Notes under the pieces: generated by a model
Databases searched by the model: none
Told to the model about the DNA's origin: nothing
The model's input: only the letters and a program-made list of their open reading frames with translations
Assembly: GCA_016844545.1 (NCBI GenBank)
Contig: JAENJC010000127.1
Coordinates: forward strand, 1-5,278
Source of the DNA: Deltaproteobacteria bacterium
GTDB lineage: Bacteria > Desulfobacterota > JAENJC01
Direction of reading: 5' to 3'
Length of the DNA: 5,278 nt
Part shown: piece by piece, positions 1 to 5,278 of the stretch
Layout of the letters: each line of letters opens with the position of its first letter
Position numbering within the stretch: position 1 is the first letter of the stretch
Translations under genes and position numbers: made by a program

Positions 1-1284
1 ACCTGTTACAAGCGGCCTCTTCATAACAACGCGCCAGGTTCCTTTATCATAAACTCCTTTAGTTACCAACCCGGCCTTAGCAGGATCCCTTTCATCCTTA
101 TTGGCAAATCCGGTAGCATTTAGTAACTTGGTCACCTGCGAAGCCCCTGCTTCCCCGGTGTTCCAATACCAGATATTGACAGGCCAGGCTGCATCTCCAT
201 GACCAAAGTAGGGTTTTTCCATCTCCAGTGGAATCGTAACAGGGAATTGAACGGCAACTGCATCAGCGGAAACCTCCCCTTCAGCTATCTCGGCGGCTTT
301 TGGATCACCGGGAGTGCTTGCGGTCCTGTCATCCCATTCGATTAATATTGAAATCTCCTTCTCATTATAATATGCCCTGGACGTGATACTGTCATTAGAG
401 GGAGTAAAGAATCTTTCCTGTCCTATTATCTGAGGAACCAGAAGGAAGCTAGAGGGTTCCGCTTCCATCCACTTCGGGTCACTCGGGTCTGAGGGAAGTT
501 CCCCCTCTATCCTGGAAGCCTTCACAACAGTATTCTCGGGCTTAACTTCCTTTGTGCTGTCTTTCAATGAGACAACATAATTTGCAACATCCCATCTTTC
601 TTCATCAGAAAGTTTCTTTTTACTTGCGGGATCAGCGAAAGACGGCATCTGCGTACCAGGAATACCTACTGACATACGAGCAAAAATATCTTTTGGATCG
701 CTACTTGCTCTGAATGTCCATGGTTTCGTGAAGTTCCTGGGCCATGTCCTGAATCCAAGGTCATCCTTAAGCTTTTTAATGGCGACTCCCTTGCCTGCAT
801 CCCCATGACATTCGGCACAGCGGTCCAGGAACAGCTTCTTGCCCCGTTCAATACTCTCAGCAGAGGTCTTCACCTGCTTGCTGAAGTCAAGCTGCTTCTT
901 GGCATCTTCAAGGCCTGCCAACTTCTTCAAATAAGCTACCAGGTCCCATCTTTCCTGCTCAGAAAGAATATCTTTCCATAGCGGCATTGACGAATCCGGC
1001 ATACCATCGCTGATCATCCTGAATATATCATCATCAGAAGGGCTCATCTCATCGAAGGGAGTGGATTTAATCTTATACATCCCGGATGTAAAATCCCTTG
1101 GTGCAGGATTTACTCGCTCAGCAGCCGGACCGTCACCTGCCCCCTCCTCACCATGACACCAGACGCACCTCTTGTCATAAATCTTTTTTCCGTTTTCTGC
1201 GTTCCCTTGGGCCGAGTAGCTTGTTAACGGGGCTGCGAAGACCGCAATTGACAGCATTGATACTAACTTTGTTCTCATTTTCAT
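1..1284 (-). CDS. Secreted diheme cytochrome c fused to an EB_dh-type heme-b domain (C-terminus beyond window)
   Basis: The frame is open from ATG 1284 to base 1, giving exactly 428 codons with no stop, so the 3' end is outside the window. A second ATG at 1278 is a possible start. Residues 1-24 are a signal peptide (cut near YSA), so the protein is periplasmic. Two cytochrome c domains follow: CVWCH (C40, C43, H44) with M95 or M100, and CAECH (C156, C159, H160) with M213. Both end in a similar RWD(L/V)..Y helix, which suggests duplication. From about residue 275 the sequence resembles the ethylbenzene-dehydrogenase gamma-type heme-b domain (EbdC, DdhC, NxrC-like): VAVQFPV, KPYFGHGD, PVNIWYW and later KGTWRVVMKRPL. 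In relatives this domain binds heme b through Met and Lys; here H362 may occupy the Met position and K409 or K414 may be the Lys. Likely role: passing electrons within a periplasmic redox chain. The fusion call is fairly sure; substrate and partners are unknown. Confidence 0.83.
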   Translation of the reverse strand, partial: MKMRTKLVSMLSIAVFAAPLTSYSAQGNAENGKKIYDKRCVWCHGEEGAGDGPAAERVNPAPRDFTSGMYKIKSTPFDEMSPSDDDIFRMISDGMPDSSMPLWKDILSEQERWDLVAYLKKLAGLEDAKKQLDFSKQVKTSAESIERGKKLFLDRCAECHGDAGKGVAIKKLKDDLGFRTWPRNFTKPWTFRASSDPKDIFARMSVGIPGTQMPSFADPASKKKLSDEERWDVANYVVSLKDSTKEVKPENTVVKASRIEGELPSDPSDPKWMEAEPSSFLLVPQIIGQERFFTPSNDSITSRAYYNEKEISILIEWDDRTASTPGDPKAAEIAEGEVSADAVAVQFPVTIPLEMEKPYFGHGDAAWPVNIWYWNTGEAGASQVTKLLNATGFANKDERDPAKAGLVTKGVYDKGTWRVVMKRPLVTG

Positions 1285-1372
1285 TTTGACCGTCCTGATC
1301 GTTTTTTATCCTCTGGTTTTTTGAGTCCCAAGAGGTTTAAAGAGCAAGGATACTTGCAAAAAAATATTTTTC
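1285..1372 (-). other. Intergenic gap with two weak hairpins
   Basis: The 88-base gap holds a perfect GCAAG/CTTGC stem with a four-base loop (1344-1357), and an imperfect CCTCTTGG/CCAGAGG stem with one bulged base (1310-1316 with 1328-1335). The first is followed in the transcript by TCTTT, which is too weak a U-tract for a confident terminator. AGGA (1293-1296), eight bases before ATG 1284, is the ribosome site of the next gene. The stems may cause partial attenuation or mRNA processing. No clear promoter was found. Confidence 0.35.
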
Positions 1373-2140
1373 TTAATGCGCAGCCCATGACCTGGGAGCC
1401 TGTCCTGTGTAGTCATAGAGGAATAGAATTACCTTCCAAATCTCATCCTCAGTCAGGAAGTCCTTCCAGACCGGCATAGCAGACAGCCATGGCGTGGCCT
1501 CTTTAGGGAGTCCTGGTCCACCTGTCGCGATTCTCCAGAATAGATATGACTCCTGCAACTGAGCTATTGTTCCAACGTCTTGAAAGTTTAGAGGCAGCGG
1601 ATTGAACCCCTGGGCATATTGTCCCTGGCCATCCAGCTTGTCGCCATGGCAGAAGTGACAATTCTTATAATAGACATCCCCTCCTTCTTTCACGAGAACC
1701 TTGAACTTTTCCGGATCTTCCTTCTGAAACTTACTGAAAGGGTTCTCAAGTTTCATCATGTCGAAAGACTTGCCATAGGCCTTCAGGCTTGAAGGCGGCG
1801 CAGGGTGAATTGTGCGAAGCTCAACAGGCGCTTCGAAGCTTGGCGCCAACTTGCTGTATGTCATCCAGGCTGCAAGAAGGGGCACAAGTACAAATACTAT
1901 ATTCCTGATTGTCTTTTTGCTTGGATCCTCCACCAGCGCCTTTATCGGAGCCGACATTTCCTTTGCGCTCTCTTCCGTTGCAGTCGTGACAAGCAACGTA
2001 GCCACCACCACAAAGAACATATACATGGTCAGAAGGCTGGATGGTATTGGCTGATGGAGTCCAACGCTAAATACCAGCTTAAACCCTATATAAACCCCAA
2101 CTACTACTAAAACCGCCTGTAACAACTTAGGTAACTTCAT
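1373..2140 (-). CDS. Three-helix membrane-bound monoheme cytochrome c, 255 aa
   Basis: The N-terminal third is a membrane domain with helices near residues 7-27, 35-53 and 78-97. The loop at 54-77 is rich in charged residues and is predicted cytoplasmic, which places the C-terminal domain in the periplasm, where c heme is attached. That domain (about 145-246) carries one CHFCH motif (C161, C164, H165) and a distal methionine M222 in SAMPVW. It ends with the usual cytochrome c helix (DEIWKVILFLYDY). AGAGGT (2147-2152) lies six bases before ATG 2140, and the gene starts 27 bases after the preceding diheme cytochrome. Function: electron transfer at the membrane surface, probably between the neighbouring cytochromes and the bd-like oxidase. 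The membrane domain has no quinone or heme b motif that I recognise. The cytochrome assignment is firm; its exact partners are inferred. Confidence 0.87.
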   Translation of the reverse strand: MKLPKLLQAVLVVVGVYIGFKLVFSVGLHQPIPSSLLTMYMFFVVVATLLVTTATEESAKEMSAPIKALVEDPSKKTIRNIVFVLVPLLAAWMTYSKLAPSFEAPVELRTIHPAPPSSLKAYGKSFDMMKLENPFSKFQKEDPEKFKVLVKEGGDVYYKNCHFCHGDKLDGQGQYAQGFNPLPLNFQDVGTIAQLQESYLFWRIATGGPGLPKEATPWLSAMPVWKDFLTEDEIWKVILFLYDYTGQAPRSWAAH

Positions 2141-2167
2141 CTCTTTACCTCTTTTTAGGTTTATTTA

Positions 2168-3004
2168 TTATTTAGATTTAACTAAATACTGGACCAGCAT
2201 TTCCAACTCAGAGCCTGTCATCTTTGTTCCGAGATCAGCCGGCATCATGCCGGGGGAGCAAGGTGCACCAGGACAGTTTTTTGCAATATCGGCGTCAGGG
2301 TCAAGTATGCCCTTTCTAAGATAGGCCTCATTCCTAGATTTGCCAATATGGGTCAGGTCCGGTCCAAGGGCGCCTTCTTCCTTGCCTATCTTGTGACACG
2401 CACCACAGCCGAATTTTGCTATCACTTCTTCAGGCGTCTTAGCAGGAGCGGCAGGAGCTGCCGCCCCCCCCTCCGCTGACGGCGGGGCGCCTACGGGTAT
2501 CTTTACTGTTACCTCACTGCCGGCTTTATTCTGTAAAAAGGCTATAACTGCGTCAACCTCAGCCTCTGACATCCCGATTGAGCCTGTTGTAACATTTGGC
2601 ATGGGGCTCTTTGTATCTCCATCGGAACCAAAAGTTGCAACAACGAAGGCAGACGGCTCCTTCATAGACTCCCTAATGTACTCTTCAGGCGTTGTAGCCT
2701 TACCCTTATACCTTGGATCCTTAAGCCTGAGTGGAGCGGAGTTGGCAACAGCTTCCTCCCCTGCTCCATCCAGCATCGGCGCCCTCTTACCAACATTGTT
2801 ATGGCAAAGGGTGCATGTCCCTTTTCCATTAAAGACCTTTTCACCAAGGGCGATAAACTGGTCCATTGTCATATTCCCAAGATCGAGCTTCTCCTCTGTA
2901 GGCGGCGGAGCCGGCTTGACCTGGGGAATTCCGAAGTTGGCATAACCCACAAATCCGATCAGAACCAATATACAGAACAACATAATCTTTAAGAAACTTT
3001 TCAT
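2168..3004 (-). CDS. Membrane-anchored diheme cytochrome c, 278 aa
   Basis: This is a periplasmic electron carrier held by an N-terminal helix (residues 4-22), probably an uncleaved anchor because no clean signal peptidase site follows. Two class I-like cytochrome c domains are present. The first has CTLCH (C64, C67, H68) with M135 in a SPMPN context as likely distal ligand. The second has CGACH (C200, C203, H204) with M253 or M254 (PGMMP) as distal ligand. A flexible Ala/Pro/Gly linker (about 171-190) joins them. Two further cysteines (C244, C249) sit just before the second distal methionine and could form a disulfide. The start at ATG 3004 is supported by AAGGAG eight bases upstream (3013-3018). 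The gene begins 56 bases after the oxidase stop, so it is probably translated from the same message and is a good candidate for the oxidase's direct electron donor. That partnership is inferred. Confidence 0.88.
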   Translation of the reverse strand: MKSFLKIMLFCILVLIGFVGYANFGIPQVKPAPPPTEEKLDLGNMTMDQFIALGEKVFNGKGTCTLCHNNVGKRAPMLDGAGEEAVANSAPLRLKDPRYKGKATTPEEYIRESMKEPSAFVVATFGSDGDTKSPMPNVTTGSIGMSEAEVDAVIAFLQNKAGSEVTVKIPVGAPPSAEGGAAAPAAPAKTPEEVIAKFGCGACHKIGKEEGALGPDLTHIGKSRNEAYLRKGILDPDADIAKNCPGAPCSPGMMPADLGTKMTGSELEMLVQYLVKSK

Positions 3005-3060
3005 CTTTGCTGCTCCTTATAACGTTTTTTCAAATAGATACAATTGCTGACTGCCTGTCA

Positions 3061-4914
3061 TCAATGAACTGCCGATTTCTTTGAACTGATATTGCTGAGC
3101 CAGAAGATGAATATAACTATAGCCATAAATATGACAGTTGCCGAAGTGACTACCTGGGCAGCAACTCCAATCGTAGGTGTAAACGCATCGATGGAATTGT
3201 CCCTCATGATTGAATTAACATGCCAGTGCTGTCTTATTCCAGACCGGACGTAACCCATCAAACCCATGAGCCAGGTGAAGGAAACTGCCAACATGAAGAG
3301 GGCATATTGAGAACGGTCGGGGACCTTTCCCCACCGCAAGGGGCCAACTTCTTTAGCGCCTTTAAACATCATTGAATCGATGATCAATGTGGATATAATA
3401 ACTACTGCGGTTGACAAGACCTGCGGTATGGATGCTGCCACCTTATAAGCCGTGTTTGTGAAATATCCATGGTAGACCCCAAGGAAGATAATGTTCAATA
3501 TGGCAGCTACAAATATCGCCGCCTGTATCGCACTGCCGGAAGCAGCCCAGGAGACAGTTGCAATCTTATTGGCCCTCCTGTATAGCGTAAAGCTGAGGAA
3601 GGTCATAATAATCATTATATTGACTGCGGTATTCTTGGCAGGCATGATTCCTAACGGTCCAAGGTACTTGTGATATGGACCTCCAAGTGCCTTCAACTCC
3701 TGGTTGGTAAGGACCAGGGTATGTGGTGTGAACCAAACAAGAAAACATCCGACTATTAAAGCTGCAATCCACCAGATGTGTTTAGTATATCTTCCTGAGC
3801 CCTCGCTTCTTCCCATTCCGCACCAGAGATAATAGTTTACGGAGAGGAAAAGGGCCCCGATAAGGACAGCCTGCATAATGAACAGCCATGCAAAGGCGCC
3901 GCCCATAAGGGTTATTCCCATCTGCTGGCTGTACGCATATATCTCAGCGGTAAGCCAGTAGCCAGCGAAGGGGAGCGGCAGTAGCCCTCCCACAGCAATG
4001 ACATTTGCGGTATACCCCATCCAGTCGTAATGGGCCTTTTCTTCTTTTACTGAACTGCTAAGGAATTTGTAAGCTGCATAGGCGCCTATAATGGATCCGC
4101 CATACGCGATGTTCGCGATAACCCTGTGAAGGTTCAATGGATTCCAGAGGAAGTTATGGATTACGTCCCACTCACTGCCTAAAAAGGCCCCTGTAGCCGG
4201 ATCAACCCCGTTTGGGCTCATTGAAAACGTCACCCAGGCATTTGCAAGCAGCATCAGAACTGTGCCTACAAAATTAAGGACCAAACCGATGGTGAGATGT
4301 ACCCACTTTTTGAATCCACCCTCAAGCCAGTGCCATCCATAATAATATACATATAAGGAAGCGCTTTCGGCGAAGAACAGGAACGCATAAGCCAGCATTG
4401 ATCTGCTAAAAAGGCTTGCCATGTATTTGAACAGATCTGGATAAAATACGAGGAGTGTAAATGTCAGGAGGCCGCCCATAATCGCAGTAATAGACGCAGT
4501 AATAGAGTATGCAGCCATGCTGACCTTGATGAATTCATACGCCATGTTGTCGTATCGTTGGTCCTTGGTAGCCATACCAATCGCCTCTATTATAAGAACA
4601 AAGATAGGAACTGCAAGGACGAATGCTGCAAACCAGAGATGTAACTGTGCAACTATCCAAACCAGAATCCTGGGATTAAAGCCGCCTATCTGGGGATAAT
4701 CGGCCGCAGTTAATTTTGGAGCGGGAGGATATTCTGCTTTCTTTTCCCCCTCTTTAACTGACTCAGTAGGCGTGCCCTCTGACTTTACCGCCTCTTCCGC
4801 ATTGGCCATATTGGCAAATACAGGTATCGAGGTAAAGCTGAAACCACCTGCAAATAAAAGAGACAATAGCAGAGTCAGACAAGTTAATCTCTTAAATCCA
4901 GAAAAAAAACTCAT
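3061..4914 (-). CDS. Divergent cytochrome bd-like oxidase subunit I (CydA superfamily, no Q-loop), 617 aa
   Basis: This is a polytopic heme protein related to subunit I of bd oxidases. Residues 1-39 form a signal peptide with a likely cut after ANA, followed by a charged linker (40-75) and about 13 transmembrane helices (near 83-112, 128-157, 170-192, 204-230, 262-284, 299-322, 335-362, 379-401, 428-445, 459-482, 493-515, 536-555, 583-607). CydA landmarks by eye alignment with the E. coli protein: QLH with H92 (heme b595 ligand H19), FAES with E183 (E107), YYYGW, VH with H206 (H126), LLANAW with N225 (N148), and NP at 258-259. Missing: E99 (A175 here), the heme b558 ligand H186 (A267 here), the Q-loop between helices 6 and 7, and the GRQP motif. 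E. coli CydA has nine helices; here about five extra end the protein. No CydB is seen. Downstream c-type cytochromes suggest it receives electrons from cytochrome c. Membership in the superfamily is firm; donor and acceptor are inferred. Confidence 0.85.
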   Translation of the reverse strand: MSFFSGFKRLTCLTLLLSLLFAGGFSFTSIPVFANMANAEEAVKSEGTPTESVKEGEKKAEYPPAPKLTAADYPQIGGFNPRILVWIVAQLHLWFAAFVLAVPIFVLIIEAIGMATKDQRYDNMAYEFIKVSMAAYSITASITAIMGGLLTFTLLVFYPDLFKYMASLFSRSMLAYAFLFFAESASLYVYYYGWHWLEGGFKKWVHLTIGLVLNFVGTVLMLLANAWVTFSMSPNGVDPATGAFLGSEWDVIHNFLWNPLNLHRVIANIAYGGSIIGAYAAYKFLSSSVKEEKAHYDWMGYTANVIAVGGLLPLPFAGYWLTAEIYAYSQQMGITLMGGAFAWLFIMQAVLIGALFLSVNYYLWCGMGRSEGSGRYTKHIWWIAALIVGCFLVWFTPHTLVLTNQELKALGGPYHKYLGPLGIMPAKNTAVNIMIIMTFLSFTLYRRANKIATVSWAASGSAIQAAIFVAAILNIIFLGVYHGYFTNTAYKVAASIPQVLSTAVVIISTLIIDSMMFKGAKEVGPLRWGKVPDRSQYALFMLAVSFTWLMGLMGYVRSGIRQHWHVNSIMRDNSIDAFTPTIGVAAQVVTSATVIFMAIVIFIFWLSNISSKKSAVH

Positions 4915-4920
4915 ACACAC

Positions 4921-4926
4921 ACCTCT
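4921..4926 (-). promoter_or_regulatory. Ribosome binding site deciding the oxidase start
   Basis: AGAGGT on the minus strand is six bases upstream of ATG 4914 but directly abuts the in-frame GTG at 4920. The ATG at 4914 is therefore the likely start, two codons shorter than the longest frame. Confidence 0.7.
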
Positions 4927-4942
4927 TAAATAGAATTTTTTT

Positions 4943-4999
4943 ATACCAAGTTGCTTTCAAACATCTACTAATTGAGACGAATGAAAGCTTACTTGGTAT
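4943..4999 (-). repeat. Long imperfect inverted repeat (hairpin) upstream of the oxidase gene
   Basis: ATACCAAGT (4943-4951) plus GCTTTCA (4953-4959) are matched by TGAAAGC (4982-4988) plus ACTTGGTAT (4991-4999). The result is a 16-bp stem interrupted by a one-versus-two base internal loop, with a 22-base apical loop. In the sense of transcription the stem is followed by a run of A, not U, so it does not look like a terminator. It lies 16 bases before the oxidase ribosome site and does not mask it. Possible roles are mRNA processing or stability in the operon, or binding of a dimeric regulator. No convincing promoter is visible in this gap. Confidence 0.6.
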
Positions 5000-5001
5000 T
5001 T

Positions 5002-5017
5002 ATACCCGGAGGGGTAT
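5002..5017 (-). repeat. Short perfect hairpin overlapping the stop of the 38-aa gene
   Basis: On the minus strand ATACCC and GGGTAT form a perfect 6-bp stem around the four-base loop CTCC. The first stem base is the last base of the TAA stop codon. No U-run follows it, so it is not a normal intrinsic terminator. It may protect the 3' end of the upstream message or tune expression between the small genes and the oxidase gene. Confidence 0.5.
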
Positions 5018-5133
5018 TACTTGTGATAAATCAGTGATAGTCCCTGGAGCTTCATCAACCCAGCATCGAACAAGAGGAAGAAAATAACACTTACCACAAG
5101 AGCTACTGCAAACGTCCCATAAAAAGATTTCAT
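5017..5133 (-). CDS. Small single-helix membrane protein (38 aa), possible accessory subunit of the bd-like oxidase
   Basis: The frame runs from ATG 5133 to TAA at 5017-5019, giving 38 residues. An AGGAGG ribosome site (5139-5144) sits five bases before ATG 5133 but only two before the in-frame ATG 5136, so the second ATG is preferred. A longer start at 5229 is open but would overlap most of the preceding small gene in another frame, and is rejected. The peptide begins MKSFYG, has one transmembrane helix at about residues 7-27 containing an aspartate near its end (FDAG), and finishes with a short tail, KLQGLSLIYHK. It lies between the 32-residue gene and the oxidase gene, about 100 bases upstream of the latter. 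No family was recognised with certainty. The likely role, by analogy with CydX, is assembly or stability of the oxidase in the cytoplasmic membrane; this is inferred from context only. Confidence 0.72.
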   Translation of the reverse strand: MKSFYGTFAVALVVSVIFFLLFDAGLMKLQGLSLIYHK

Positions 5134-5138
5134 CATAT

Positions 5139-5144
5139 CCTCCT
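5139..5144 (-). promoter_or_regulatory. Ribosome binding site deciding the start of the 38-aa gene
   Basis: A full AGGAGG on the minus strand. Its spacing is two bases to ATG 5136 and five to ATG 5133, which favours 5133 as the start and rules out the long N-terminal extension to 5229. Confidence 0.75.
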
Positions 5145-5152
5145 TATTGTAA

Positions 5153-5251
5153 TCATAAAAACCAGATGAAAAAAGCCAGCATTGCGACTGATACCGAAAT
5201 GAATAATATCGGTCCGGCCCATCCGGCATTTGATTCTGTTTTTCCCTGCAT
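5153..5251 (-). CDS. Small single-helix membrane protein (32 aa), possible accessory subunit of the bd-like oxidase
   Basis: A complete 32-codon reading frame starts at ATG 5251 and ends in TGA at 5153-5155. A Shine-Dalgarno sequence GAGGTGA (5255-5261) lies three bases upstream of the ATG. The product has a short polar N-terminus (MQGKTESNAGWAGP) followed by one hydrophobic helix over residues 14-32 that runs to the C-terminus, with no cysteine or histidine. It is the first gene visible in the cluster, and its stop is 19 bases before the next small gene, so the two are probably co-translated. I do not recognise the family. By size, topology and position it resembles the tiny subunits of terminal oxidases (CydX of cytochrome bd, CcoQ of cbb3), which stabilise the complex; that is inference. 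The good ribosome site, matching length and operon position argue against chance. Confidence 0.68.
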   Translation of the reverse strand: MQGKTESNAGWAGPILFISVSVAMLAFFIWFL

Positions 5252-5254
5252 ATC

Positions 5255-5261
5255 TCACCTC
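5255..5261 (-). promoter_or_regulatory. Ribosome binding site of the 32-aa gene
   Basis: GAGGTGA on the minus strand, three bases upstream of ATG 5251. This is the main evidence that the 32-codon frame is a real gene. No promoter can be judged because the window ends 17 bases further upstream. Confidence 0.65.
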
Positions 5262-5278
5262 ATTTATTAAAATAAATT

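Noticed and set aside
666..851. Minus-strand 61-codon frame inside the diheme-EB_dh gene (also 2662-2847 and 3566-3772 inside other genes)
   Set aside because: They are out-of-frame shadows of larger genes whose frame carries the heme motifs or membrane helices.
1344..1357. Intrinsic terminator after the monoheme cytochrome gene
   Set aside because: The stem has only five pairs and is followed by TCTTT rather than a U-run; read-through into the next cytochrome gene is more likely.
1805..2110. Plus-strand open frames inside the cytochrome genes (also 1098-1289, 2601-2945, 2801-2992, 3491-3673, 4517-4699)
   Set aside because: They are antisense shadows of well-supported minus-strand genes, lack recognisable domains and have no convincing ribosome sites.
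3061..4914. Heme-copper oxidase or NO reductase subunit I
   Set aside because: The histidine pattern of heme-copper enzymes is absent, while the QLH, FAES, YGW and LLANAW landmarks match the CydA superfamily in order and spacing.
4915..4920. GTG start at 4920 for the oxidase
   Set aside because: The ribosome site AGAGGT directly abuts it with no spacer, whereas ATG 4914 has six bases of spacing.
5134..5229. N-terminal extension of the 38-aa protein to an ATG at 5229
   Set aside because: It would overlap the 32-aa gene in a different frame, has no ribosome site, and its extra residues are not membrane-like; AGGAGG at 5139-5144 points to the internal start.
5262..5277. AT-only palindrome (7-bp arms, 2-base centre) at the right edge
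   Set aside because: It is low-complexity AT sequence next to a ribosome site at the window end; chance is a sufficient explanation without the upstream context.
1..5278. CRISPR arrays, tRNA or rRNA genes, insertion sequences
   Set aside because: No repeat-spacer pattern, RNA gene signature, transposase or terminal repeats were seen; nearly all of the window is coding.

Overview
The window is a compact, single-direction gene cluster. Every gene lies on the minus strand and is read from the right edge to the left. It encodes a membrane respiratory module: two very small single-helix membrane proteins, a large and divergent cytochrome bd-like oxidase subunit I (CydA superfamily), a membrane-anchored diheme cytochrome c, a three-helix membrane-bound monoheme cytochrome c, and a secreted diheme cytochrome c fused to an ethylbenzene-dehydrogenase-type heme-b domain (EB_dh). 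The last gene is cut off by the left edge. Gene gaps run from 19 to about 100 bases and every start has a recognisable Shine-Dalgarno sequence, so one operon is likely.

Layout in transcription order: 5251-5153, 32-residue membrane peptide; 5133-5017, 38-residue membrane peptide; 5017-4943, gap with two consecutive hairpins; 4914-3061, bd-like oxidase of 617 residues with signal peptide and about 13 transmembrane helices; 3004-2168, diheme cytochrome c; 2140-1373, monoheme membrane cytochrome c; 1372-1285, gap with two weak hairpins; 1284 to base 1, diheme cytochrome c-EB_dh fusion (428 residues visible, open at the edge).

The host is most likely a bacterium of the Nitrospirota or a similarly respiring lineage. 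This is an inference from recalled similarity: single-subunit bd-like proteins beside c-type cytochromes and EB_dh-type proteins are typical of Nitrospira and its relatives. Nothing in the window (no rRNA, no marker gene) proves the taxonomy.

The oxidase keeps several CydA landmarks: the TM1 histidine, the glutamate in TM3, the asparagine-rich TM4 end and the NP motif before TM5. It lacks the periplasmic quinol-binding Q-loop, the TM5 heme b558 histidine and one of the two proton-path glutamates, and no CydB partner is seen. With at least five c hemes encoded directly downstream, the simplest model is a terminal reductase fed by cytochrome c from the periplasm rather than by quinol. The two tiny peptides would be accessory subunits of the CydX/CcoQ kind. 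The terminal electron acceptor (O2, NO or another) cannot be read from the sequence.
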